DNA from: an uncultured Ellagibacter sp.
GTDB taxonomy: Bacteria; Actinomycetota; Coriobacteriia; Coriobacteriales; Eggerthellaceae
Length of the DNA: 64,000 nucleotides
Assembly (NCBI GenBank): GCA_934663775.1
Contig: CAKUKU010000003.1
Coordinates: 105,549 to 169,548, forward strand
Direction: 5' to 3'
The notes below the pieces were generated by a model that did not search any database, was not told the origin of the DNA, and saw only the letters and a list, made by a program, of their open reading frames with translations. The translations under genes and the position numbers were made by a program. Shown here piece by piece: positions 53,619-62,762 of this stretch (position 1 is its first letter; every line of letters starts with the position of its first letter).

Positions 53619-54521
53619 ATGTCGCTTAACTTCCAAAACAACGACGGAGCACCTGCCAAACGGGTGCTCCTTATCGTTCTGCTCGCGGTATCGCTCGTGA
53701 TGGCGACGGTGTATTCTCGCGAAGGCGAGTCGGGCCCTCTGCATGCCGCCCAGGGCGCGGTGAGCTCGATCGCGGCGCCCTTGAAGCTCGTCGGATCGCA
53801 AGCTTCCTCGGGAATCCGCGACGCGCAGGATGCCGCCGTCGACGCCTCGGCGGACGACGCGACGCTCACCGAGCTGCGCGAGCAGAACGCCGAGCTTCGA
53901 GAGCTCGTCGCCCAAACCGAGGAATACCGCCAGGAGGTCGAGCGTCTCCACGGGCTTTTGAATCTGAAGGAGAGCTCGGGCGCCGAGGGCGTCGGCGGGC
54001 GCATCATCGGGCGCAACACCGACGCGTGGAACCAGACCGTCACGATCGACGTGGGCACTGACGACGGCGTATCGACGGGCCTTACCGTCATGGGGCCGAA
54101 CGGCGTGATCGGCCAGGTGGTTTCCGCGCAGGCGGGCACTTCCACGGTTCGTCTTCTGTGCGATCCGCGCTCGGGTGCCGCGGCGCTTATCCAATCGAGC
54201 CGCGCGGAGGGCGTGGTCAGAGGCTCGCTCGACGGGCTGCTCTACCTTGAAAACGTCGACTCCGACGTGCAGGTCTCGGTGGGGGACGTGGTGCTCACGT
54301 CCGGCTTGGGCGGAAGCTACACGCGCGGTCTGCTCATCGGCACCGTCGTGAAGATCGAGGGTGCGCAAAACGACGCGAGCCGCCGCATCGTGGTCTCGCC
54401 GAACGATGCCGCGACATCGCTTGAGGAGGTGCTCGTCGTCACGAGCGTCTCCGAGAATGGATCCGCCGCAACGTCCTCGCAGTCGAAGTCGTCGAAGTCG
54501 AGCGAAGGAGGCGCGCAGTAA
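53619..54521 (+). CDS. mreC: Rod-shape-determining protein MreC
   Basis: 300 residues. One N-terminal helix (about residues 16-32), a coiled coil (LTELREQNAELRELVAQTEE), then the two-barrel MreC domain with GRIIGRNTDAWNQTVTIDVG and VVLTSGLGGSY. It links MreB to the wall synthases outside the membrane. A Ser/Lys-rich tail follows. The TAA overlaps the mreD ATG. Confidence 0.93.
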   Translation: MSLNFQNNDGAPAKRVLLIVLLAVSLVMATVYSREGESGPLHAAQGAVSSIAAPLKLVGSQASSGIRDAQDAAVDASADDATLTELREQNAELRELVAQTEEYRQEVERLHGLLNLKESSGAEGVGGRIIGRNTDAWNQTVTIDVGTDDGVSTGLTVMGPNGVIGQVVSAQAGTSTVRLLCDPRSGAAALIQSSRAEGVVRGSLDGLLYLENVDSDVQVSVGDVVLTSGLGGSYTRGLLIGTVVKIEGAQNDASRRIVVSPNDAATSLEEVLVVTSVSENGSAATSSQSKSSKSSEGGAQ

Positions 54522-55045
54522 TGAACGAGCCCATCACCTACGTCCCGCGCATCGCAGGCGCGCTCATCGTCGTGCTGCTCCAGGTCGTGCTCGCGCCCAA
54601 CATCGCGCTTTTCGGTGTGGTGCCTAACTTCATCATGGCCTACGTGCTCGTCGTGTCCATCGCGTGCCCCGATCAATCGGGCCCGGTGTTCGCGTTTGTC
54701 CTGGGCCTTCTGTTCGACCTTTTGGGCTCGGGCCCCGTGGGCGCCATGGCGTTTCTGCTTACGGGCGTCTCGTTTCTCGCGAAGCGTATCTTCATGCTGC
54801 TCAACAACGACACGCTGTTCATGCCGCTGTTCATCGTCGGAGCGTCCACGTTCGCCGTCGAGCTGCTCTACGCCGTGTTCATGATGCTGTTCGGCGCCGG
54901 CGTCGGAGCGCTCGACGCGTTTGTCTTCCGTGCGCTGCCGGGTTTCGTTTACAGCTTCCTCGTGGCACTTGTCCTCTACCCGATTGTCGTGCGTTTCCTG
55001 GCGCAGCCGATCCAGCAGCAGCCCGGAACGCCGCAGCTTCGCTAG
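54521..55045 (+). CDS. mreD: Rod-shape-determining protein MreD
   Basis: 174 residues, about five helices, with NIALFGVVPNFIMAYVLVVS at the start and FLLGLLFDL-like sequence (FVLGLLFDLLGSGPVGAMAF) typical of MreD. AAGGAGG precedes the ATG. Membrane partner of MreC. Confidence 0.92.
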   Translation: MNEPITYVPRIAGALIVVLLQVVLAPNIALFGVVPNFIMAYVLVVSIACPDQSGPVFAFVLGLLFDLLGSGPVGAMAFLLTGVSFLAKRIFMLLNNDTLFMPLFIVGASTFAVELLYAVFMMLFGAGVGALDAFVFRALPGFVYSFLVALVLYPIVVRFLAQPIQQQPGTPQLR

Positions 55046-55054
55046 GGGGCGCGC

Positions 55055-57232
55055 ATGCTGGTAGCCATCATCGCGGCCATCATCGCGGCGCTCGTCGCGG
55101 CGGCGGTCATCGTGGTCGTTTTCTTCGTGCGCAATCGCACGAAGACGCCGTATGCGAACAGCGGGAAGAAGGACATCCAACAGCTTTCCACCGTCGGCGT
55201 CGGCTCGGGCGGCATCCCCAAGCGCGGCAAGGCGAGCTCTTCGCGCCCCGAATCCGACGTGCAGGTGCAAAGTGGGCATGAGAGCTCGAAGAAGCCTGCC
55301 GACAACCTGAAGGGCCGCTTCGCGGGCATCGGGATCTTCTCCGCCGCCGTGTTCGGCACGCTTGCGGTGAAGCTGTGGAGCATGCAGATCCTCTCGAGCG
55401 AGGACTACGCGAATGAGGCGGCGAACAACCTCTACACCACGGTGTCGACGCCCGCTCCGCGCGGGTTCATCTACGACGCCGACGGTATTGCGCTCGTGAA
55501 GAATCGCTCGAGCCAGACCGTCCTCGCGGATGCCGACGTGGTCGACGACCACGATGTCGTAGTGCGGCTGTCGGCCGTGCTCGGCATCCCCCAGGCGATC
55601 GTGCGCCAGCGCATCCAGTCGACCACGGCGGGCGCGCAGAGTCAGCGTGTCGTGGCGAGCGACGTGCGACTTCGCGACGTTGCCTTCATCGCCGAGCACT
55701 CCGACGCCTTCTCGGGCGTCACGGTGGAAACGCGCACGGTGCGCGATTACCCTTTTGGCGCCCTGTGTGCGCACGCTTTGGGCTACACGGGCACGCCGAG
55801 CGAGGAGCAGGTTTCGAAGGCTCCTGCCAATCGTGACATCCAACTGACTGATGACGTGGGGAAATCCGGCGTCGAAGCCGCCTATGACAGTCTGCTCGCG
55901 GGCGATCACGGGCAGCGTGTCGTCACCGTCGACGCGCAAGGCAACGTCGTGGACGTGGTGAGCGAGACGAAGGCAACCCGTGGGTCGGACGTGTATCTGA
56001 CCATCAAGGGATCGGTGCAGTACGCCGCCGATGAGGCGCTCGCGAGCCTCATCGCGCCCAGCGGCGGCACCATCGGCACGGGCAAGGGCGTCGGCGGCGC
56101 GGTCGTCGCCATGGACGTGCGCGACGGCAGCATCCTGGCGCTTTCGAGTTATCCCACCTTCGACCCGACGAACTGGGTGGGCGGCCTGTCCACCGAGGCG
56201 AACAGCGTCTACAACTCCGACGAGGCGCACGCGCCGCTGCAAAACCGCGTGACGGCGGGGCTTTACGCCGCCGCCTCCACCTTCAAGCCCTTCACGGGGC
56301 TCGCCGGCCTAGAATACGGCTTCGCGGAGGGGCGCGGCTGGGACTGCACGGGCAAGTGGGACGGCTTCAACACCGGCTCGCCGCAGTGGTGCTGGAATCA
56401 CAACGGGCACGGCTACCTTGATTTCCGCGGCGGCATCGTGAACTCCTGCGACGTCGTGTTCTACGAGATTGCGAAGGACTTTTTCTTCGCGTCGAAAAGC
56501 CAGGGCGGGAACCTCTCCGACACCGCTATCCAGGAAATGGTGCAAAAGTTCGATTTCGGCAAGAAGGCGGGCATCGACATCGGCGGGGAAGTCGAGGGGC
56601 TCGTCCCGACGCCCGAATGGAAGGCGACGCGCTGGCGCAACGTCCCCGCGAACGCCACGTGGACGGGCGGCGACTACACCAACATGATTATCGGCCAGGG
56701 CGACGTGCAGGTCACGCCGATTCAGGTCGCGGTCGCCTACGGGGGCATCGCGACAGGCAAGATCATGAAGCCGCATCTGCTGAAGGAAGTGCGCAACGCC
56801 TCCGGGCAGACGGTCGTGAGCTACGAACCCGAAGTCGTTGCGGAGCCCGACGTCGGCCAGAAGCACCTCGACATCGTGCGCGACGCGCTGCGCGGCGTGG
56901 TCACCGAGAACGAGGGGATCGCGTCGCTGTTCGCCGAGTCGGGCGTGAAGGCCGCTGGCAAGACCGGCACCGCCGAGCACACCGATAAGGGCGACGACGC
57001 GTGGTTCGTGTGCTATGCGCCCTACGACGACCCGAAATACGTGGTCGCGACCGTTATCGAGCAGGGCGGCGGCGGCTCGGCCGTGGCGGCGCCCGTCGGC
57101 GCGAAGGTGATGGAGGCCGTTATGGCCGCTGACGCGGGCAGCGCCGACGCCTCCTCGATCGGGCGCGTCGCGGGCTCGTCGGGACGCACGGTCGCGGGCT
57201 TCGACACCAAGAGCGCAAGCCGGTCGGATTAG
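55055..57232 (+). CDS. mrdA: Penicillin-binding protein 2
   Basis: 725 residues. The transpeptidase domain has S408-x-x-K411 (ASTFK), S464-C-D466 in place of SxN, and K636-T-G (AGKTGTAEH); the PBP dimerisation domain lies before it (STPAPRGFIYDADG). It cross-links peptidoglycan during elongation with RodA. Two hydrophobic segments are present, at residues 2-25 and about 88-107, separated by a Lys/Arg-containing hydrophilic loop, instead of the usual single anchor. The start follows GGGGGCGCGC. Ends 19 bases before rodA. Confidence 0.93.
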   Translation: MLVAIIAAIIAALVAAAVIVVVFFVRNRTKTPYANSGKKDIQQLSTVGVGSGGIPKRGKASSSRPESDVQVQSGHESSKKPADNLKGRFAGIGIFSAAVFGTLAVKLWSMQILSSEDYANEAANNLYTTVSTPAPRGFIYDADGIALVKNRSSQTVLADADVVDDHDVVVRLSAVLGIPQAIVRQRIQSTTAGAQSQRVVASDVRLRDVAFIAEHSDAFSGVTVETRTVRDYPFGALCAHALGYTGTPSEEQVSKAPANRDIQLTDDVGKSGVEAAYDSLLAGDHGQRVVTVDAQGNVVDVVSETKATRGSDVYLTIKGSVQYAADEALASLIAPSGGTIGTGKGVGGAVVAMDVRDGSILALSSYPTFDPTNWVGGLSTEANSVYNSDEAHAPLQNRVTAGLYAAASTFKPFTGLAGLEYGFAEGRGWDCTGKWDGFNTGSPQWCWNHNGHGYLDFRGGIVNSCDVVFYEIAKDFFFASKSQGGNLSDTAIQEMVQKFDFGKKAGIDIGGEVEGLVPTPEWKATRWRNVPANATWTGGDYTNMIIGQGDVQVTPIQVAVAYGGIATGKIMKPHLLKEVRNASGQTVVSYEPEVVAEPDVGQKHLDIVRDALRGVVTENEGIASLFAESGVKAAGKTGTAEHTDKGDDAWFVCYAPYDDPKYVVATVIEQGGGGSAVAAPVGAKVMEAVMAADAGSADASSIGRVAGSSGRTVAGFDTKSASRSD

Positions 57233-57251
57233 GGAAGCGAGGTGGAATAGC

Positions 57252-58472
57252 ATGGCATTGCCTCAGATAGACAGCGTGAAAACTCCCAATGCGTCCCTTT
57301 CGCGCGCCGCTTCGCCGCGCCGGGGAAGGTGGCCTGCAGTGAACCTTCCCTTCGTCGCGATCATCGTGGTGCTCGTGGGTTACGGCCTGCTTGTGTGCTG
57401 GTCTGCCATCGAGGGCTCGACCGACACGAGCTACAGTTTCACGCGCCAGCTCATCTTCGTCGCCGTTGGCGCCGTCGTGATGCTGCTCATGTGGCAGATG
57501 GACTACCAGCGCTTCGGCGACATGGTCATGCCCCTGTTCGTCGTGAACATCGCGCTCATCCTCTCGCCGCATATCCCGGGCATCGGCACCGACGCGGGCA
57601 TGGGCGCGCAGTCGTGGCTGAAGCTCGGCATTCAGGTGCAGCCCGGCGAGTTCGCCAAGATCACGATCATTCTCATGGATGCCTCGATCGTGGCGCGCTA
57701 CGGCGGGCGCCTCGACGACGCACGCGAGTACGTGAAGGCGGTGTTCCTCATGGTGGTGCCCTTCGTGGCCATCATGACGCAGCCCGACTTGGGCACGGGT
57801 CTGGTATATCTGGCCATCGCCGCCATGGCCCTCGTCGCGGGCGGCGCGCGCGCGAGGTATCTGCTCGTGACGCTTGCGGCGGGAATCGCCGCCGTCGCCG
57901 CTGTCTTCGCGATCGATCAGGTCATCTACAACTCGACCGGCGAGTACAAGCTGCTCAAGCAGTACCAGCGCAACCGCTTGCTCGTGTTTCTCGACCAGGG
58001 CGGCGCGAACATGTCGTCTGAGGGGTACAACCTTCAGCAGGCGAAGATCGCCATCGGCTCGGGCGGGCTGTTCGGGAAAGGCCTGCTCAACGCTACGCAG
58101 TCGGGGCACGGCTTTCTCCCCGAGGCGCAGACCGACTTCATCTTCTGCGTGCTTGCCGAGCAGTTCGGTTTCGTGGGGTCGATGGCCCTGCTCGCGCTTT
58201 ACGCCGCGCTCATCTACGTGAGCATTCGCATCGCGCGCAACTCGGTCGATTTATTCGGAACCTTGATAGTCATGTGCGTTGTCGGCATGTGGCTGTTCCA
58301 GATTCTGGAGAATATCGGCATGGATTGCGGGCTTATGCCCATCACGGGCATCCCCCTGCCGTTTGTGAGCTACGGTTCAACAGGCATGATCATGAGCTTC
58401 ATGGCGCTGGGCCTTATCGGCTCGGTCTGGCGCGGGTCGAACATCGACAAGAAGAAAGAAGGGCGGCTATGA
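57252..58472 (+). CDS. rodA: Peptidoglycan glycosyltransferase RodA
   Basis: 406 residues, about ten helices, SEDS family. Landmarks are AQSWLKLGIQVQPGEFAKIT, MTQPDLGTGLVY and GLMPITGIPLPFVSYGSTGM. It polymerises lipid II in the elongasome with the adjacent PBP2. The stop overlaps the next ATG (ATGA). Confidence 0.95.
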   Translation: MALPQIDSVKTPNASLSRAASPRRGRWPAVNLPFVAIIVVLVGYGLLVCWSAIEGSTDTSYSFTRQLIFVAVGAVVMLLMWQMDYQRFGDMVMPLFVVNIALILSPHIPGIGTDAGMGAQSWLKLGIQVQPGEFAKITIILMDASIVARYGGRLDDAREYVKAVFLMVVPFVAIMTQPDLGTGLVYLAIAAMALVAGGARARYLLVTLAAGIAAVAAVFAIDQVIYNSTGEYKLLKQYQRNRLLVFLDQGGANMSSEGYNLQQAKIAIGSGGLFGKGLLNATQSGHGFLPEAQTDFIFCVLAEQFGFVGSMALLALYAALIYVSIRIARNSVDLFGTLIVMCVVGMWLFQILENIGMDCGLMPITGIPLPFVSYGSTGMIMSFMALGLIGSVWRGSNIDKKKEGRL

Positions 58473-59566
58473 AACTTCCCATCGACCTTAAGGCGGTCAT
58501 CGAGGCTGCGACCGACATCGAAAGCGCGCGCAGCGCGCCAGTGTCTGTGAGCGTGCTCATCGATGATTCGGCGCCTGGCGACGTGGCGGCGCATGTTCGC
58601 TCGGCCTTCGTCGGCGCGGGTGCGCATGCTCGCGTGACCGTGGGATATTTCGAGGGACCTGCGTTTTCCCCGTACGAGAACGACGACATGGCCGTGATCG
58701 TTGCCGGTCTGTCTGATGAAGTGGGCAAGCGCGCTGCCGACATTCGTGCCGCCGGCGTCCCCGTCATGGTGGTGACCTCGATGCCGAAGCTCGTGGCCGA
58801 TATGGCGAGCGCCTACGGCAACCCCATCCCCGAAGGCGATCTGGTCGCACCTGAGGCGTCGGCCGAGTGCGCGCCGGAAGAATCCGCCGAGGCGGAGGGC
58901 GGCGCTTCTGCGGCCGCGGCGGCAGGCTCCGCGGGTTCGTCTGATGACCCTGATGCCCCGATCGCCATCGACGCTGCCGCGGCCGCTGCACTTGATCGCC
59001 GCATGGGCGAGTGGGTTGTGGCCGCGTGCCGCGAGAAGCGCCTCGCCCTCGCGCTGTCCTTCCCATTCGTGCGCCGACCCTTATCGCTCGAGGCTGTGAA
59101 TGCGACGTCGATCCAAAATGCGGGTATCGGGCTTGTGGCCTTCATTCCGGGCGCCGACCTGCCGCTTATGACGCTCAACCAGGCGAAAATGCTTTTGCAG
59201 GTCGCAGCGGCGCACGGCGAGCCCATGAGCGCTGCCCGCGTGAAGGAGCTTGCCGCCATCGTCGCCGGTGGCTTCGCATGCAGAAGCTTCGCGCGCGAGG
59301 TCGCGGGCGTGGTGCCGGGCGTCGGCTGGGCGGTGAAGGCAGGCGTGGGCTATGCGGGTACAAAGGCGATGGGCCTCGCCGCCGTGGAGTACTTCGAGCG
59401 CGGTGGGAACATCGCGGGGCTTGCGGGGGTCGTTTCTTCCGCGACCGCGAAGGCGACGAAGGTCGCGGGCGATGTTGCGGCGACGCCTGCGGGCGCGCGT
59501 GTGGTGTCAACCGCGAAATCGGTGATTCGCAAAAGCGCCGCTTCGGTGCTTAAGAAGACAGAGTAA
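58469..59566 (+). CDS. DUF697-like protein, function unknown
   Basis: 365 residues. The N-terminal ~110 residues look like a small alpha/beta domain (VSVSVLIDDSAPGDVAAHVR); residues ~125-175 are an Ala/Glu low-complexity linker; the C-terminal half has hydrophobic helices and the block LTLNQAKMLLQVAAAHGEPM with FACRSFAREVAGVVPGVGW, which resembles DUF697/YcjF membrane-associated proteins. It is translationally coupled to rodA, so a link to wall elongation is possible but unproven. Confidence 0.7.
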   Translation: MKLPIDLKAVIEAATDIESARSAPVSVSVLIDDSAPGDVAAHVRSAFVGAGAHARVTVGYFEGPAFSPYENDDMAVIVAGLSDEVGKRAADIRAAGVPVMVVTSMPKLVADMASAYGNPIPEGDLVAPEASAECAPEESAEAEGGASAAAAAGSAGSSDDPDAPIAIDAAAAAALDRRMGEWVVAACREKRLALALSFPFVRRPLSLEAVNATSIQNAGIGLVAFIPGADLPLMTLNQAKMLLQVAAAHGEPMSAARVKELAAIVAGGFACRSFAREVAGVVPGVGWAVKAGVGYAGTKAMGLAAVEYFERGGNIAGLAGVVSSATAKATKVAGDVAATPAGARVVSTAKSVIRKSAASVLKKTE

Positions 59567-59601
59567 AGCTGCTACCTGCGGTTTTTTATAGAGGGGGACT
59601 G

Positions 59602-61707
59602 ATGATCGACCTGTGGCCAAGGCTTGAGCCGCTGCTCGCGCTCGTCGAGCGCCCGGCGCGCTATCTCGACCACGAGTGGGGCGCCGTCCGCAAGGAGGGC
59701 GCGGACTTCAACTACTGCATGGTATATCCGGATACCTACGAACTCGGCCAGCCCAACCAGGCGGTTCGCATCCTCGTGAACGCCGTGAACGCGACGGAGC
59801 ACCTCGCCGCCGAGCGCGCGTTTCTGCCCGCGGTCGATCTCATCGACCTCATGCGCGAAGAGGGCATTCCGATGTTCTCACTGGAGAGTTGTGCCCCGTT
59901 GTCGTGCTTCGATGCGATCGGCATCACACTGCCGCACGAGCTCGCAGCGACCAACGTTCTCGAGGTGCTCGATTTGTCGGGGCTTACCCTTCGCGCTGAA
60001 GACCGCGCCGAGGGCGATCCGATCGTGTTCGGCGGCGGCCCCTGCGTGTACAACCCCGAGCCCTATGCGCCATTTTTCGACGCGATGCTCATAGGCGAAG
60101 GGGAGGAAGCGTTGCCCGAGGCCCTGCTCGTCGTGCGCGATGCCAGGCGCACGGGCGCTTCCCGCCGCGATATCCTGCGCGCGCTCGCGGCGCTTCCTGG
60201 GTGCTACGTTCCCTCGCTCTATCGCGTGCGGGAAGAAGGCGAGGCGCAGCGCGCGGGCTCATGGGTTGAGCCGCTTGAGCCGGGCGTTCCCGAGCATATC
60301 GAGAAGCGCCTGTTCGCGAGCTTCTCGGAAAGTTCCGCCTGGGAGCCGTGCGTCGTTCCCTATACCGAATGCGTGCACGACCGCCTCTCGGTCGAGGTTC
60401 TGCGCGGGTGCGCGCGCGGGTGCCGCTTCTGCCAGGCGGGCATGATGTATCGCCCGGTGCGCGAGCGCTCGGCGGAAAACGTGGTGTCCGCAGTGCTCGA
60501 GGGGCTTGCCGACACGGGCTACGACGAGGTGAGCTTGACCTCGCTTTCCTCGACCGACCACTCGCAGATTGCCGATATCCTCACCAAGCTGAATCACGCG
60601 TGCGACGGTAAGGGCGTGCGCATCTCGCTGCCTTCGCAGCGCCTTGACTCGTTCGGTGTCGACATGGCGGGGCTCGTCGCGGGGCAAAAGAAGGGCGGGC
60701 TCACGTTCGCGCCCGAGGCGGGCACGCAGCGCCTGCGCGACGTGATCAACAAGAACGTGACGGAAGACAATCTGTTCGGGGCCATTGACGCCGCATTCAG
60801 GGCGGGGTGGCGCCGTTGCAAGCTCTACTTCATGATCGGTCTGCCGACCGAGACCGATGACGACATCAAGGGCATCGCGAGTCTCGTCCAGCGCGCCTAC
60901 GACCGCGCGAAGGCGGCCGTGCCTCCCGAGCATCGCGGCAACGTGCGTGTGAGCGCGTCGGTGGCGCTGTTCGTTCCCAAATCGCAGACGCCCTTCCAGT
61001 GGGATGGGCAGATTCCGCCCGAGGAAGCGCTGCGCCGCGTGAACCTTCTGCGCAACAGCGTGAAGTATCGTGCGGTCGACATCCACTGGCACGACCCGGC
61101 GACGAGCTTCGTCGAGGCCGTCATGAGCCGCGGCGGCCGCGAGGCGGCCGACTGGGTTGAGGCCGCATGGCGCCATGGTGCGCGCTTCGATGCGTGGACC
61201 GAGCTGTTTTGCGAGGAAGCGTGGCGCGAGGCGGCGCGTGAGCTGGGGATTGACCCGGCCGCCATCGCACAGGCGCAGTGGGACACCTCGCGCGTCATGC
61301 CGTGGTCGCACATTTCCACGGGCGTGAGCACGCGCTATCTGGCGCTTGAGCGCAAGCGCGCGTCGCAAGAGATCACCACGCCCGACTGCACCTTCGAGAA
61401 GTGCACGGGGTGCGGCGCCTGCCAGGCGCTCGATTGCGATAACATGCTTGCCGGCGTTCGCTCCCTGCCGAGCGCGCCTGCCGCGGCGTCGGGGGATGCC
61501 GCGGTGGATGTGACGCCTGCTCAGGCTGCGCTGGCCGTCGAGATGCCGGCCGAGGCTGCTGCGGGGGGCGAGGACGACGGCGTGCCCGCGTCTGCCGTGG
61601 CGGCTACGGCTTCTCCTGCTGCCGCTAAGGCATCGGGAAACGATAGTTTCGCGAAGGCGGCGAGTGACGAGTGCTCGCTTTCCGCGTCCGAAGGAGGTGC
61701 GCGATGA
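59602..61707 (+). CDS. B12-binding/radical SAM protein, TIGR03960 type
   Basis: 701 residues; AGAGGGGGACTG precedes the ATG. The N-terminal part resembles a cobalamin-binding Rossmann domain; the radical SAM motif is C270-x3-C274-x2-C277 (RGCARGCRFCQAG). A short CTGCGACQALDC site near residue 603-614 could hold another cluster. After it comes a ~90-residue Ala-rich tail. It is always-partnered in my knowledge with the TIGR03936-type protein that follows with overlapping stop and start. The pair is thought to act on tRNA or a cofactor; function unsettled. Confidence 0.88.
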   Translation: MIDLWPRLEPLLALVERPARYLDHEWGAVRKEGADFNYCMVYPDTYELGQPNQAVRILVNAVNATEHLAAERAFLPAVDLIDLMREEGIPMFSLESCAPLSCFDAIGITLPHELAATNVLEVLDLSGLTLRAEDRAEGDPIVFGGGPCVYNPEPYAPFFDAMLIGEGEEALPEALLVVRDARRTGASRRDILRALAALPGCYVPSLYRVREEGEAQRAGSWVEPLEPGVPEHIEKRLFASFSESSAWEPCVVPYTECVHDRLSVEVLRGCARGCRFCQAGMMYRPVRERSAENVVSAVLEGLADTGYDEVSLTSLSSTDHSQIADILTKLNHACDGKGVRISLPSQRLDSFGVDMAGLVAGQKKGGLTFAPEAGTQRLRDVINKNVTEDNLFGAIDAAFRAGWRRCKLYFMIGLPTETDDDIKGIASLVQRAYDRAKAAVPPEHRGNVRVSASVALFVPKSQTPFQWDGQIPPEEALRRVNLLRNSVKYRAVDIHWHDPATSFVEAVMSRGGREAADWVEAAWRHGARFDAWTELFCEEAWREAARELGIDPAAIAQAQWDTSRVMPWSHISTGVSTRYLALERKRASQEITTPDCTFEKCTGCGACQALDCDNMLAGVRSLPSAPAAASGDAAVDVTPAQAALAVEMPAEAAAGGEDDGVPASAVAATASPAAAKASGNDSFAKAASDECSLSASEGGAR

Positions 61708-62441
61708 GCGAGCCGCAACAGGTATTTCGCCTTCGCTTGACGTTTGCCAAGCAGGGGCGCCTCGCGATGTTGTCGCATTTGGAAGTTGCCCGCGCGCTTG
61801 AGCGTACCGTACGCCGCGCTGGCCTGCCTTATGCGGTGAGCCAGGGCTTCTCGCCCCATATGCTCATCGCGTTCGGTGCGGCGCTGCCCGTCGGCGTCGG
61901 AGGGACGCACGAGATCGCCGACGTCCGCCTGACGCACTACGTTTCCGCTGACAAGGCCCTTTCTGCTCTGCAAAACGCAAGCGTTGCCGACCTTATGGTG
62001 AAGGAGTGCCGCTACATCGAGCCCAAGGCTGCTGCTGCGTCGGTCGCCTTCCCCGTGAGCACCTACCGCGCGCTCCTGTCGTGCACGCCGGCGGTGCTTC
62101 CTCTGCCTGATGAGATTCACGTTGTGCGCAAGAAGAAGGAGAAGGTGCTGCATCCTGCCGAGTTCCTCGTGGGGAATTTCGAGCTCACGGGTGCAGTTGC
62201 CACCTTCAAGTTGGAGGCGAAGCCGACGGGTAGCTTACGTCCGGACTTGCTTTTGCGTGAGGCGGTCGATGCCTACAATCACGCCGCTGCGGGAGAGGAT
62301 ATCTCGGGGGTGACCTGGGTGGAAAACGCGGTGGAGCCCGAGGCTATGATCGCGAAGAAGGCTGAGCGCGGGCTCGATTTGCCCTGCTGCGACGACGATG
62401 CGCTTCGTATCCTGAATATTATGCGCATCGCCCAGGAGTAG
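61704..62441 (+). CDS. Radical-SAM-associated protein, TIGR03936/DUF2344 type
   Basis: 245 residues; AAGGAGGTGCGCG precedes the ATG, which overlaps the upstream stop. FRLRLTFAKQGRLAMLSHLE, AGLPYAVSQGFSPHMLIAFG and PVGVGGTHEIADV are the family landmarks. It has no SAM-cluster cysteines itself and probably presents the substrate to the upstream enzyme. Confidence 0.9.
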   Translation: MSEPQQVFRLRLTFAKQGRLAMLSHLEVARALERTVRRAGLPYAVSQGFSPHMLIAFGAALPVGVGGTHEIADVRLTHYVSADKALSALQNASVADLMVKECRYIEPKAAAASVAFPVSTYRALLSCTPAVLPLPDEIHVVRKKKEKVLHPAEFLVGNFELTGAVATFKLEAKPTGSLRPDLLLREAVDAYNHAAAGEDISGVTWVENAVEPEAMIAKKAERGLDLPCCDDDALRILNIMRIAQE

Positions 62442-62588
62442 GGGCGCGCGGCGCGGGTTGCCAGGCTCTGAGCGCGGCGATGGCTGTCGGGCTGGGGTGC
62501 ATCTAGAGAAGGCTGTTCCGCGTGCGGTTTCGCGTGTGGGTAAATCGCTTCTTCGAGAAAAGTTTCGCCGCGATGGGGTAACTTGCGG

Positions 62589-62594
62589 TACAAT
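62589..62594 (+). promoter_or_regulatory. -10 box of tRNA-Gly
   Basis: TACAAT lies 18 bases before the tRNA start; the -35 is weak. Confidence 0.4.
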
Positions 62595-62611
62595 AGCTAG
62601 CGCTGCAAATC

Positions 62612-62685
62612 GCGGGTGTGGTTCAATGGTAGAACTTCAGCCTTCCAAGCTGATAACGCGGGTTCGATTCCCGTCACCCGCTCCA
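62612..62685 (+). tRNA. tRNA-Gly (TCC)
   Basis: 74 bases with encoded CCA. Acceptor GCGGGTG pairs with CACCCGC, anticodon loop CTTCCAA gives TCC, T arm GCGGG-TTCGATT-CCCGT. Confidence 0.95.
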
Positions 62686-62693
62686 TGAAACAC

Positions 62694-62725
62694 AAGGTCA
62701 GAGGCTTGAAGCTTCTGACCTTTTT
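62694..62725 (+). terminator. Intrinsic terminator after tRNA-Gly
   Basis: AAGGTCAGAGGCTT pairs with AAGCTTCTGACCTT with one wobble, and TTTTT follows. Confidence 0.87.
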
Positions 62726-62731
62726 GTTTGT

Positions 62732-62762
62732 GTCCCAAATCGGTCGCCAAATAGTCACCAAA
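62732..62762. repeat. Three 11-bp-phased GTC(R)CCAAA repeats beside tRNA-Gly
   Basis: GTCCCAAA (62732), GTCGCCAAA (62743) and GTCACCAAA (62754) follow the tRNA-Gly terminator at exact 11-base steps. Such phased repeats next to a tRNA 3' end can be integrase arm sites; no integrase gene is seen. Confidence 0.45.
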
